A stretch of 64,000 bases of DNA from the NCBI GenBank assembly GCA_029237695.1, contig CM055274.1, positions 15,489,505 through 15,553,504 of the forward strand, written 5' to 3'. The notes under the pieces were generated by a model, which saw only the letters and a program-made list of their open reading frames with translations, was not told the DNA's origin and searched no databases. Shown in pieces: positions 21,428 through 30,886 of the stretch (its first letter is position 1; every line of letters starts with the position of its first letter). The position numbers and the translations under genes were made by a program. This DNA comes from Conchocele bisecta. Its lineage: Eukaryota; Mollusca; Bivalvia; Lucinida; Thyasiridae.

Positions 21428-21610
21428 TTATTTCCATATATTATCAGGTAGAATTCCTGCTTTAATTAGATAATCTCGAGTGCCAACTGCGGCCGCTACA
21501 TCTAAGGTCACGAGCCCTACGTCTCTCACGGTCATGTCCAATTTGGGAGCGGGCCCTCCAAATACGGGGCGCCAAGTGGAACATGGCTCAATTTTGTCAA
21601 CAAAATTCAT
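21428..21610 (-). CDS. C-terminal fragment of a Polinton gene (possibly capsid C-terminus)
   Basis: Reads MNFVDKIEPCSTWRPVFGGP ... LVTLDVAAAVGTRDYLIKAGILPDNIWK, ending at 21428, one base before the ATG of the next minus-strand gene (21427). The composition resembles Polinton structural proteins, and it lies downstream of the major capsid gene with only a 20-bp repeat array between. It may be the end of the capsid gene or of a separate gene whose 5' part was replaced by the array; I cannot decide. Confidence 0.45.
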   Translation of the reverse strand: MNFVDKIEPCSTWRPVFGGPAPKLDMTVRDVGLVTLDVAAAVGTRDYLIKAGILPDNIWK

Positions 21611-21777
21611 TTTTGTGCCACAAAATTCAATTCTGTGTCACAAAATTCACATTTGTGTCACAGAATTCAATTCTGTGTCACAAAATTCAATTCTGTGTCA
21701 CAAAATTCACGTTTGTGCCACAAAATTCAATTCTGTGTCACAAAATTCAATTCTGTGCCACATAATTCAATTCCGCT
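21595..21777. repeat. 20-bp tandem repeat inside the capsid gene region
   Basis: About nine units of TGTGTCACAAAATTCAATTC with minor variants. It begins right where the capsid reading frame ends (21767) and ends at the start of the C-terminal fragment. Twenty is not a multiple of three, so the array shifts frame every unit and cannot be a normal protein repeat; it is a later expansion. Confidence 0.85.
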
Positions 21778-22855
21778 GCAGGTCTTTGGCAACCGCGGCA
21801 ACCTCCGGGGAACGCTTAGAGCCGGAAGCAAAATGTTTTCTTACTTCGTCCCACTGCTGGTGCGCGCGAAGACCCGCGCTGTAGAGTTGATTGGGTACTC
21901 CCTCGATTGTCACCTCTACCTTCGTGATTTTGGGGTTATAGAATTTGTCGGATTTTCTAGCACCGAGCGCGAACCGACCCTCCTCAAACAACATCAGTAT
22001 ACCTTTCATCGAGCGGGCGGGTACGTTGACGTTAATATTCCACAATGTGTCGCTTTTGTCTTTCGTTATCTTGTGGTGGCGAAGAACTCGGTCGTAAAGT
22101 ATGGCAACGCGCCCGACATACTGGGATCTGATTAATCGCGCGAGTTCGGGCATCGTGACCATGTCGTACTCCAGCGAAACATTGTCGATCGTATACTTCG
22201 ATGTTATGTCAGTGGCTATGATAACTCGGCCGTAGTCATTGAACGTTAGTTCGTATTCGATGCGGTCAGCCAAAGCGCTCTGATAGTAGGGCATGTGACT
22301 CTCCAGCAACTCAAAGTCGAGCGGGATGTAGAATCGGTTGCCGTAAGCGGCCGCGACCGCGTTGTCGCTCGCGACGTTGTCTGCCTTGTCACCAGCCCCG
22401 ATTCAAAGTCTGGTTACGTTCTTATTTCGACTGGTGTCAATACCCTGATAGACAGCGTTTTCGCGCTCTTGCGCCGTCTTCCACAGGTCCTGGTAGCAAT
22501 GGTAGATGTCGCTGTCATCGATCGACATCACCTCATTACCAGAAATCTTTATCATGGTCTTCTTGACGATGGCGCGACCCAGGTTCTGAACGACGGTTCG
22601 GTCCGCGTCCGTCGACGTCAGCGAAATAGTGAAAGCGAGGCGAACAGTCCCCGGCATAATGACGTCGCTAGCTCCGAGGTTGGGGAAGCGGACTAAGAGC
22701 TGCTGGTTCTGGTCGATCGTCGATGGGTTGTTCGTAATAACGACACTCTGTCTCACACCTTTTGCCCCGAGGGGCTCACGCAGTCTGCGATATGGATTGA
22801 GTTGCGACCGTATTGACTCAAAGACATAATCTATTAAACCTGTATGGTTTTGTCT
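21767..22855 (-). pseudogene. Polinton major capsid protein (double jelly-roll), nonsense-mutated and C-terminally replaced
   Basis: One frame is open from 22855 down to 21767 apart from a single TGA at 22401-22403. N-terminal half: LLVRFPNLGASDVIMPGTVR, ISGNEVMSIDDSDIYHCYQD, KTAQERENAVYQGIDTSRNK; second half: RFYIPLDFELLESHMPYYQS, YELTFNDYGRVIIATDI, KITKVEVTIEGVPNQLYSAG, matching the conserved capsid of invertebrate Polinton-like elements. The protein would form the icosahedral shell. The stop lies where related proteins have Arg (CGA to TGA, a C-to-T change). No in-frame ATG exists before residue 1; the frame starts after TAA at 22856-22858. The normal C-terminus is absent, replaced by the 20-bp array. 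Confidence 0.88.
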
Positions 22856-22879
22856 TTAATATAATAATAATTATTAAAG

Positions 22880-24389
22880 ATGGCTGGTCTCGATATTGGC
22901 ATGGACGAATTCGATCGCACTACGGGCGACCGAGACGATTACCTCGATGATGATGATGACGATGACTTCGACGAAACGACCTTCATAGATACACCAGGAA
23001 CTTCAGCTGCTGGTGATGTTAGCTATATGTGGCAGGCCCCACCCGAAACTCCGGCATGGGCGGGCAGTGCCGAGATTCCTGCGGGGATCTCCAAGGGTGA
23101 ACTGGCTCCTCTCAGAGAAACGGATTCTCTGGTAAAACGGTGGGAGAGTGAGGTGTCTAAACACGGCATCAAGGCCACGTTGGAGTTCCGCAGCACTAAG
23201 AGGGGAGACCTGTGGGTTAAATGGGGCAAGAACTGGAAGTTGCTGACGTTCAAGAACGACCCGAACCGGTTCCTCGGGGCCTCTTCAGTTAGCCGATATG
23301 GAGCAGACCTCGCTCGAGCTCTCGGAGTGCTCGATGATCGGTCGCGGGTGCCTAAAAAACTGGTTAAAAACCATGCAAAATACCGACTAAACGCTGGCGA
23401 AGACGGCCGCCGCTATAGAAACGAGCGATATCAGCGAGGTCCCTCGTATAGTCACCGACGCTATTAACACGGTGGAAACCACGGTCAACGAAATAAACGG
23501 CACGAAGTATGACCCACCGTTACCTCTTCGCGAACTCCTGGGACTCAATAAGGTTCTGCAAACGGGCCGTGGTGAACTAGTTAATAACCTCTCCAAACTC
23601 ACGGAGCTGGATGAACATATCGAGCAAGAGAAAGAAAACTTGGGGAAGCCCGTGGCGATAGAGAATCTACCGAGCGGATCAACAAACTCCTGCGGTCGTT
23701 GCGGGACGAAAGAGAAGCTCGCTTAGCGGCTGTCTCAATTAACCGTGAGACACTCTCTGGACGATTAAGTCGTAGCCACGAATCAATCACGAGTATACTG
23801 CACGAGGACACGACACTCGGTGAACGTCTTCGCACTCTGTTCAGAGAGAAGGGCTTCACAATATTAACCATCCTCACAGCTTTCACCATGATTATATCGA
23901 CCCTAATTCTATCTATATCGTCTCTAGTTCTATATATCACGGGTGGTTCGGCACCAGCGCCAGCGCCAGCGCCAGCGCCAGCGCCAGCGCCAGCGCCAGC
24001 GCCAGCGCCAGCGCCAGCGCCAGCGCCAGCGCCAGCGCCAGCGCCAGCGCCAGCGCCAGCGCCAGCGCCAGCGCCAGCGCCAGCGCCACGCCAGCGCCAG
24101 CAGCCAGCGCCAGCGCCAGCGCCAGCGCCAGCGCCAGCGCCAGCGCCAGCTCCATCAGGTGGAGCCAAAGAATGGATAAAAAAACTACTAAAAGCCCTCG
24201 CCAATCTCTTGGCTAAATTAGCAGGAAAGTTGGCTGCCTGGGTTGATCGGGGGTCTCCTCTCCTTCTTGCAATCTATATTATCAAAAACGGCCGGATGGC
24301 TCGCCGATAATGTTTGGGCTCTTATCGTGGCAATCGCCGGTCTCCTACTTTTAGCCTCCCGAGAGTTCCTAAATCCAAAGCACAAATAG
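22880..24389 (+). pseudogene. Conserved Polinton membrane protein with Ala-Pro repeat linker, three frameshifts
   Basis: ATG at 22880 (MAGLDIGMDEFD) starts an acidic N-terminus (about 7 Asp in a row), then a basic RNA/DNA-binding-like region. The frame shifts near 23395 (into SDISEVPRIVTDAINTVETT), near 23640 (into a coiled coil, STERINKLLRSLRDEREARL) and near 24205. Between them lie a hydrophobic helix (ILTILTAFTMIISTLILSIS), the poly-(Ala-Pro) linker, an amphipathic helix (GAKEWIKKLLKALANLLAKL) and a C-terminal membrane helix (NVWALIVAIAGLLLLASREF), ending at TAG 24387. In related elements this is one protein. Its role is not established; two membrane segments and a coiled coil suggest membrane remodelling or a virion component. 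It converges on and overlaps the minus-strand gene ending at 24369 by 21 bp. Confidence 0.75.
23951..24151 (+). repeat. (CCAGCG)n hexanucleotide microsatellite
   Basis: About 33 units of CCAGCG with two interruptions near 24087-24105, coding Ala-Pro in the gene frame. As the unit is six bases, length changes keep the frame, explaining why it can expand inside a gene. Alternate-frame ORFs here (Arg-Gln and Leu-Ala repeats) are artefacts. Confidence 0.95.
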
Positions 24390-24722
24390 TCCGGCCGCCA
24401 CGAGGGCTACAACGAGCCCTAATTTCTCCTCCTCGTGGGTTGTGGTACTATTTTCCCCTGTTCCAATCCAATCGCGATTGGGGGAACTTGCCGGTCCTAT
24501 TGCAGAGGGTGAAACAGGAGCGGAACTCGGTGGAACACTGGGTTCGAATGAACTTGATGGGGGGACCAATTCGTGAATTGGCGGTTTTATGAAATCGGTT
24601 CCACTGTCGGGGGTGCGCTTGATGATATCCACGTTCACGTTCCCGTTGTGGCTGATTTTTTGATTGACGGTGGCGATTACGATCTGATTATTGTAACCGT
24701 CAACCGGGTCGTCTCGTAGTAT
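24369..24722 (-). pseudogene. 3' part of a Polinton gene split by the LTR retrotransposon
   Basis: Open frame from 24722 (ILRDDPVDGYNNQIVIATVN) through PDSGTDFIKPPIHELVPPSS, a Pro/Ser-rich stalk, to a C-terminal membrane helix (LGLVVALVAAGLFVLWI) ending at 24369. Read across the insertion, omitting one GTAT, it is in frame with the sequence at 32951-33821. The 118 codons seen here contain no stop, so this half was intact when the retrotransposon landed. Function unknown; tail-anchored topology. Confidence 0.75.
24719..24722 (+). repeat. Target-site duplication GTAT (left)
   Basis: GTAT directly precedes TGTAACG, the first bases of the left LTR, and is repeated at 32951-32954 after the right LTR. 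A 4-bp duplication is normal for Ty3/gypsy integrases. Confidence 0.88.
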
Positions 24723-26786
24723 TGTAACGTCCCTATGTCGTATCCGTCTTCAGCAATACGGTATAAACCATAATATTTCCTGTTCACGCAGGGGAATGGT
24801 AGCGGGCCCTCGTAAATCGGGGTAGGGAAATTTAACGACTATATCTACTTGGCAATGAAAAGACGACAGTGACGAGATTTTAGTAACATCTGATATTTTG
24901 ATAATAGTTCTAACATGCAGTATTACTCAACGTGTACAATTAAAGAGTGGTGACAAACTATGATAACAACGATGAGGGTGATCTGATTATGGACAGATAA
25001 TGACTAATATGAGATGTACACATGGCAAGATACAAAAGCACAACAGGCGACTGTGAGAGTAAGCAGACTCAAGAAAGGATATTAGCACATGTAAACACGG
25101 ACTAGATTTATGCTAAAATCTGGCGGAAAATCACACTAACGCAAACCCAAGTCATGGTGGGGAATCACGAAGCTGGGTTGGGAAATAATGCTGGGTGAGG
25201 GAGTCACACAGCGGATCACGAAGCTGGGGGTGGGAATAATGCTGGGTGGGGAAGTCACACAGCGGTAGTCACGAAGCTGGGGGTGGGAAATAATGCTGGG
25301 TGGGGGATTCACACAGCGGGGATCACGAAGCTGGGGGTGGGAATAATGATGGGTGGGGGAGTCACACAGCGGGGATCACCAAGCTGGGGGTGGGAATAAT
25401 GCTGGGTGGGGGAGTCACACAGCGGGATCACGAAGCTGGGGGTGGGAAATAATGCTGGGTTGGGGAGTCACACAGCGGGGATCACGAAGCTGGGGGTGGG
25501 AAATAATGCTGGGTGGGGAGTCACGCAGCGGGGATGACGAAGCTGGGGGTGGAAATAATGCTGGGTTGGGGAGTCACACAGCGGGGATCACGAAGCTGGG
25601 GGTGGGAATAATGCTGGGTGGGGGAGTCACACAGCGGGGATCACGAAGCTGGGGGTGGGAAATAATGCTGGGTGGGGAAGTCACACAGCGCGGGAATCAC
25701 GAAGCTGGGGTTGGGACTAATGTTGGGTGGGGGAGTCGCACAGCGGAATCACGAAGCTGGAGTTGTGACTAATGCTGGGTGGGGGAGTCACATAGCGGGG
25801 ATCACGAAACTGGGGTGGGAAATAATGCTGGGTGGGGGAATCACACAGCGGGGGGTCAGGAAGCTGGTGGAGACTAATGTTGGGTGGGGAGTCACACAGC
25901 TGGGTGGGAATTACACAGCAGGTGGGCACAACGGCAGGGGTGGGGAGTCGCACAGCCGGGGGTCACGAAGCTGGTGTTGGAATCATGACACATAGCTGAA
26001 TGGGGGGGGGGGCACACAACAGCTAGGACGCATGACAATGGAAGTGGGATCACCTAACAGGGGTGGGAGGGGGCACAAAGTTAGGGTGTGCGTCCACAGC
26101 AGGGGGTTCATGAAGCTCAAATTGGGAATCGTATCGCAATGGGGAAAAAGTGGTGGGGTAATGGGATATTGGCATTATTATGGTTCCAGCCAATATTAAT
26201 AATCAATAATGTCAGACTGACGTTCAAATCATCACATCTCACGACTAACGGACCATTGGTAACATCGTCGGTGAGTAATGTTTAAGGGGGGGGGGGAATA
26301 TTTGGGCCTTGGGAGTTCTGAGACATGAGTTGCGTCTCGAGTTGCGTCGTTCGGGACAAAGTCGCCAACTGACAGATTTCACTCCTATTTATAGGTGTTG
26401 TCAGGCCGAGTTGGACAAGTTCCGTGACTTACGGAACTTGTCCAACCTCCCGCATAGTGATTGGCTAGATTGTATGGACGGAATATTCAGACACGAGCCA
26501 AAACAAGCACAGCCAGTAAACATGGCGGCTGCATTCAACACACACAGGAAATGCCAACAAACTATTGTGAATTATAACGAACTAAACAAGTTTCCTGGTG
26601 TGTGAAGACGACAATCATAAACTATTGACACTTGTGAACATTCAGGCATGCATCTGAGATCGTGGTAAGTTGTGTGCATAAAATGACAGACGTGTTTTGT
26701 TGTCCAAAATGTGTGATAAATTCGAAGCGAGGAATACGCAATTACACAACTGTGTATAGCGATGCTTCGCTGGCTGGGTCGCTTCA
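24723..26786 (-). repeat. 3' LTR (left)
   Basis: Begins TGTAACGTCCC and ends GTCGCTTCA on the plus strand. Contains the 54-bp minisatellite (about 25150-26000), G-runs near 26007 and 26285, the hairpin 26411-26445 and the TATA-like motif near 26390. Nearly identical to 30887-32950; visible differences include T/C near 26340 versus 32510 and a 5-base difference near 26490. Confidence 0.95.
25150..26000 (+). repeat. 54-bp G-rich minisatellite in the left LTR
   Basis: Unit: AAGCTGGGGGTGGGAAATAA then TGCTGGGTGGGGGAGTCACA then CAGCGGGGATCACG, about 16 copies with variation in G-run length. The right LTR carries the matching array at 31325-32135. Long plus-strand ORFs rich in Gly/Trp/Ser here are repeat translations. 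Confidence 0.92.
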
Positions 26787-28595
26787 TTACCCCGCCTGTT
26801 CGACCAGAGTTCGTCCTCGAACTCATGAAAAAAAATAGGATAAACGTAAATTATATGCTGCACAACCTGAATGTCACGTATTTGTATAAAAACATACGGC
26901 TATTTACATGTAAATGAGATTTATCACCAAATATTTCTAACACGCTCCAAACATGTATGAATGCTTTGCAGTCTGGTCTCTACATTTTACTTGAGTCAAT
27001 TAACATATTCTATGTGCGGCGATAAAATGTGACTCTGACAAGACTACAGAACATGTGACATGGTCAATAATACGTTCCTTACTACTTCTAATCAAATTGT
27101 ACTATCAGTACATCTACTAACAACACTATCATGTGAACTACTCCTAATCATGTATCGCTATGGCACTAGTGCTTATTGTGGGTGTTGGCATCGCCATTCA
27201 GAATTCATATATTTATTTCCTTGGTCATGTAAACTATGGAAAGCTATATTAAAATGTATCTACTTTCGTAGAATATGAAAACTTGAACATCAGTGAGTCA
27301 ACATCAACGCAAAACACTCGGATACCAATACTTACTCTATTATATCTATTCTATTTATTTCCAGGTACCTCATTAAACTGCTATATGAAAGTTAATTGAT
27401 AGTGTCGCTGCTGCCATTTCGACCGCCAACCATATATTCGTGGCAAATGAACATTTTGAATAACAAATGACCAGATATGAATGCTAATCCGAATGCCAAC
27501 AGGATGACCACGGGAATAAACGCACAAATAGCAAAGTTTAACTCATTTGCTGTACCTTCAGCAATAATATGTGTTACTCGTACACAAATATCAGACATGC
27601 ATCTTACCATTTGCATGTCTGCTCTGTTACTTCACTCAACATGAAATACTTCTTTGTGTATGTTTCTCTTAATTAGCAATCTAGTAAAACTATTTATATC
27701 ATGTAGACACGCAGTTCAAGTGTATCCATTGAATGACAAATCCGCACACTAAAAATATACATAGCAAATCACACTCTGCGTGGCCACGCGCATTCATACC
27801 ACATACATTCAATCCCTCACATACAAAAAAAATGTACATACTATGTCATCTTTTTCTGAAAACACGTGACCTCCATACTCCATGATAGTGTACACAAGTC
27901 AAATTGGTTAGATATGATAGTTCCAACGACATGGTACTGTCATATCTGGGTCAGCGTACTATCACTCAGATCCTAATAAAAAAATACAACATATTGTGTT
28001 CTGTATCTATTGTTCCTATTTCATATTCTGACTTATAAGTATACGCTGTCCATGTTCTTAAACGCGAATCAAATATCTCTATATGTACGCGGATATTTAA
28101 TATTTACGCGAAAACATTCAAGTTTATATTGGGTATAAGCGCACATATTTGTCCTGTGTAAAATGTGCCTGTTCCATAGTGACGTCCTGCACTACGGCTA
28201 TTATCGCGAACTTATAATACCACACGCGTATTTAACGTCTGATTTTGCGGAAAATCTATCCTCGTATGGTGGTTCCGCCGATGGCCCATGTATGGCAAAT
28301 GATCCGTCGTCATCGTCGTCAGTAGCTATCGCGTTGTAGCGTTTCCACGGGTGGTCCTCATCGGGTAATCGCTCGTCAGCATTTGCGTCGTCTGTGAACA
28401 TCGCATCGGTGGTTCGTCTCACGCCCGATATACGTGTGGGGCGGTATCACGCATCGTTTCGTCATCATCCTCTAACGCGTCGATTATCGCCCGTTTCCTC
28501 CAAGGATTACGTCTCGTCGTCATGTCGTATAGGAAACGTACGCCTCCTGGCGTAGATGGAATATAGTCTTCGCACCGAACGCAGACTCGTTAATA
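26787..28595 (-). other. Retrotransposon 3' internal region with two small ORFs
   Basis: Minus strand. 28422-28201 encodes a 73-residue acidic, Asp-rich ORF; just upstream, another frame from ATG near 28522 reads MTTRRNPWRKRAIIDALEDD, probably the same gene with a frameshift. 27616-27392 encodes 74 residues with a membrane helix (FAICAFIPVVILLAFGLAFI) and a short basic tail. By position (between gag and 3' LTR) these could be remnants of an envelope-like or pol C-terminal region, but no sequence match is claimed. Directly before the 3' LTR the minus strand reads AACAGGCGGGGTAA, a weak candidate polypurine tract. The rest of the region shows nothing recognisable. Confidence 0.4.
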
Positions 28596-28739
28596 CGTGT
28601 ATTATATATGTGGGGTGAGTGCATGGTGGGTTGGCCAGGAAAGGGAGTCGACGTGCAATGGTCAGTGTATATGGTGTATGTCAGCATCGTTAAATTCGGG
28701 CAGAGTTAGGTTGCCACCAACATCACCATTGGCCATGCA

Positions 28740-29200
28740 CAGTCGCCTTGTGGGAGGGGAAGGTTATGGGTGTGATGGGGAGGGCAGGGGAGGGGGGATG
28801 GTGGGGTGGGGGGTGGGGAAGCAAGGGGAAAACTCGGATGAGGGGGTGTATGTGGTGGGGATATGGGGTAACCTCGGGAATGAGTGTGTATACAGTGGGA
28901 AACTGGAATGTGGGGTAAATGGGGTGGGGAGCGGGGAAAACTCGGCACGAGTTTTTTATACAGTTGGACACTGCGATTGGGGTATAATGGGGTGGGAAAA
29001 CTGGGATGAGGGTGTGTATTTGGTGGGGAAGCGGGGAAACTCGGGCACTAATTTAAACGGGGAAACTCGGGCACGAGTTTTTATACAGTTGGACACTGCG
29101 ATTGGGGTATGTATGGGGTGGGAAAACTGGGATGGAGTTGTGTATTTGGTGGGGAAGCGGGGAACTCGGGTACGAGTTTTTATAAAATGGAACACTGGGA
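28740..29200 (+). repeat. G-rich minisatellite downstream of gag
   Basis: Units of about 100-125 bp built from GGGGTGGGAAAACTGGGATG, GTGTATTTGGTGGGGAAGCG, GGCACGAGTTTTTATACAGTTGGACACTGCGATTGGGGTAT. Occupies the place where pol would begin. The end of the gag ORF runs into it, giving a Pro/Tyr/Ser-rich tail. The 203-residue plus-strand ORF over it is an artefact. Confidence 0.8.
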
Positions 29201-30597
29201 TGTGGTAACGGACAGGCACGTGTTTTATGGCCAGGTTTCGTGCAATTATATATCACTATCGCTGTTTTACGTTGAGGACACGCGTACCGGAGATGCCCTC
29301 GCTGCTTGCAATTGTAACAGGAGCGTCGTTCCACGGCCTTTAACATCGGCCCCACTGTCCGGGGTTGTTTTGCGCTCGTCCGTCTAATGTTGGCCATGAT
29401 TTCTGCTACATCATGTAGCAACTTGTTTTTTTCATTATTTGCATTTATTGACCGTATATATTCTCTATGTTCGCTGTAGTTTTCACTTTTCTCAACTTGC
29501 CTCATATAGCATCGCTCTTTATTATTTTTCGCGGCAGTTTCTAATTTCATAGCAATTCTCAGAGCGTCTTCTATCGTCGTTGGCTCTTTTACTAGGATCC
29601 AGCGTTCGATATCCCAATTGTTCAATGCTTCAACAAAGCAATCTCGTGCAATTTCTTGTCTATGGTTATATGGGATTGTCGGGTATGCCAAACGCGTCAG
29701 CCGTTTAATATCGTGAGCCAATTCCGGTAGTGGTTCGTCTACTTTTCGAAGACGTTGTTTCAATTCAGTTTTATATGTTGTCGTTTGTGTTTCGGTCTGA
29801 AACCTGTTGGTCAGAGCCGTTACTAGCGAGTTGTAATCGGTTCTGGTATCTGGGTCAAGTTCACTCAGTACAGCTATTGCCTCGCCGCGCAAGCTGCACG
29901 CTAACTTGACTGCTTTCATTTCATTGTCCCAGTTATTTCCGTGTGCCGCGATACCGAATTGCAGGAGATATTCATGCCAGTTTCCATTTCCGTCAAAATT
30001 ACCTATTTCCACGAACTGACCTGGATTTGGTATATACTGGGCCAATTGCACACTTTCCCGTGGTTGGGGGACGCGGGAACCACTATCATGTCTATGTGTA
30101 TGATAACTTATTGGGGACATGGACCTACCTGTTATGTGGTGTGATCTGACAGGCATATGAATTGGTACACGCACGGGCTCGCGATTATCTAAGTTCAACG
30201 GCAATGGCTCGCTGTAATTAATTTTACGTTTTCTGCCGGGTTCCAGGTTATGTCGGTCATTCGATTCAAGCCTCTGTAGAATCAAATTAATTTGAGATTT
30301 TAATTGTTTTACCTCATTTCTTAGAGACTTAATCTCCGCACGCAGTTCACATTCGCATGACTTTTCGCACGACTCTGTATTATTCAAGCGGCAATGGGTT
30401 ATGTATCCACTGTCACTGGTTACCATACAATTAACTTGATCACCTGTCGTGACAGGTACAGTGTCATGGTTATTGGGAGAGAAGGTCATGGCAATTGTTT
30501 TGGATCCGTAGGGGTCAAGGGGAGACATTCGACCTTCCCGAGTACGGACGTACACATTTCCGGGGTCACCGTCGTCACTACATACAAGAGACGCCAT
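29053..30597 (-). CDS. Gag polyprotein of the LTR retrotransposon
   Basis: ATG at 30597 (MASLVCSDDGDPGNVYVRTR), 514 residues. A coiled coil lies at about residues 84-112 (ELRAEIKSLRNEVKQLKSQI), a capsid-like Retrotrans_gag domain at about 207-355 (NWHEYLLQFGIAAHGNNWDN; LTNRFQTET; LPELAHDIKRLTRLAYP), and a CCHC zinc knuckle at 427-439 (CYNCKQRGHLRYAC). A second knuckle is damaged: NCTKPGHKTRAC lacks the first Cys. Gag assembles the particle and binds element RNA. The ORF is fully open, unlike the surrounding Polinton genes. The last ~50 residues come from the minisatellite. The ORF extends upstream to 30705, but 30597 is favoured because the upstream part has no gag character. Confidence 0.93.
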   Translation of the reverse strand: MASLVCSDDGDPGNVYVRTREGRMSPLDPYGSKTIAMTFSPNNHDTVPVTTGDQVNCMVTSDSGYITHCRLNNTESCEKSCECELRAEIKSLRNEVKQLKSQINLILQRLESNDRHNLEPGRKRKINYSEPLPLNLDNREPVRVPIHMPVRSHHITGRSMSPISYHTHRHDSGSRVPQPRESVQLAQYIPNPGQFVEIGNFDGNGNWHEYLLQFGIAAHGNNWDNEMKAVKLACSLRGEAIAVLSELDPDTRTDYNSLVTALTNRFQTETQTTTYKTELKQRLRKVDEPLPELAHDIKRLTRLAYPTIPYNHRQEIARDCFVEALNNWDIERWILVKEPTTIEDALRIAMKLETAAKNNKERCYMRQVEKSENYSEHREYIRSINANNEKNKLLHDVAEIMANIRRTSAKQPRTVGPMLKAVERRSCYNCKQRGHLRYACPQRKTAIVIYNCTKPGHKTRACPLPHPSVPFYKNSYPSSPLPHQIHNSIPVFPPHTYPNRSVQLYKNSCPSFPV

Positions 30598-30869
30598 TTT
30601 ATGAACTATATGTCGCAACTGTCTGGTTTGGGGTAATATGGGGATGGGGGAATGGGCCAGAGTGTAGGAAACATTGATTACGAACAGAAAATAGATTCCA
30701 CTCACTCGCTCGCACTCCGCATTTCGCCGCAGTGCATATTACCAAGAGTGATTGTGTGTGTATTGCCCTATTGGAAATTCCGAAGTGACTATGTGGACAG
30801 AGACGGCAATGGTAATTCTTGAAGCAACATAAGGGTACGTTTCGGCTCTACTGGTTTATTATATCTGCC

Positions 30870-30886
30870 ACCGCTGCCACCAAATT
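30870..30886 (-). promoter_or_regulatory. Candidate primer-binding site
   Basis: Directly inside the 5' LTR on the minus strand, after CGTTACA, comes AATTTGGTGGCAGCGGTGGC. A TGG within a few bases of the LTR end is expected for pairing with the CCA end of a tRNA primer. The tRNA species cannot be named from the sequence alone. Confidence 0.5.

Noticed and set aside
23943..24179. Arg-Gln and Leu-Ala repeat ORFs
   Set aside because: Alternate frames of the CCAGCG microsatellite inside a Polinton gene.
25353..25995. Gly/Trp/Ser-rich ORFs in the LTRs (also 31360-31776)
   Set aside because: Read-through of the 54-bp minisatellite; not conserved in frame between LTR copies.
28597..29208. 203-residue plus-strand ORF
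   Set aside because: Lies on the G-rich minisatellite, antisense to the gag tail; repeat translation.
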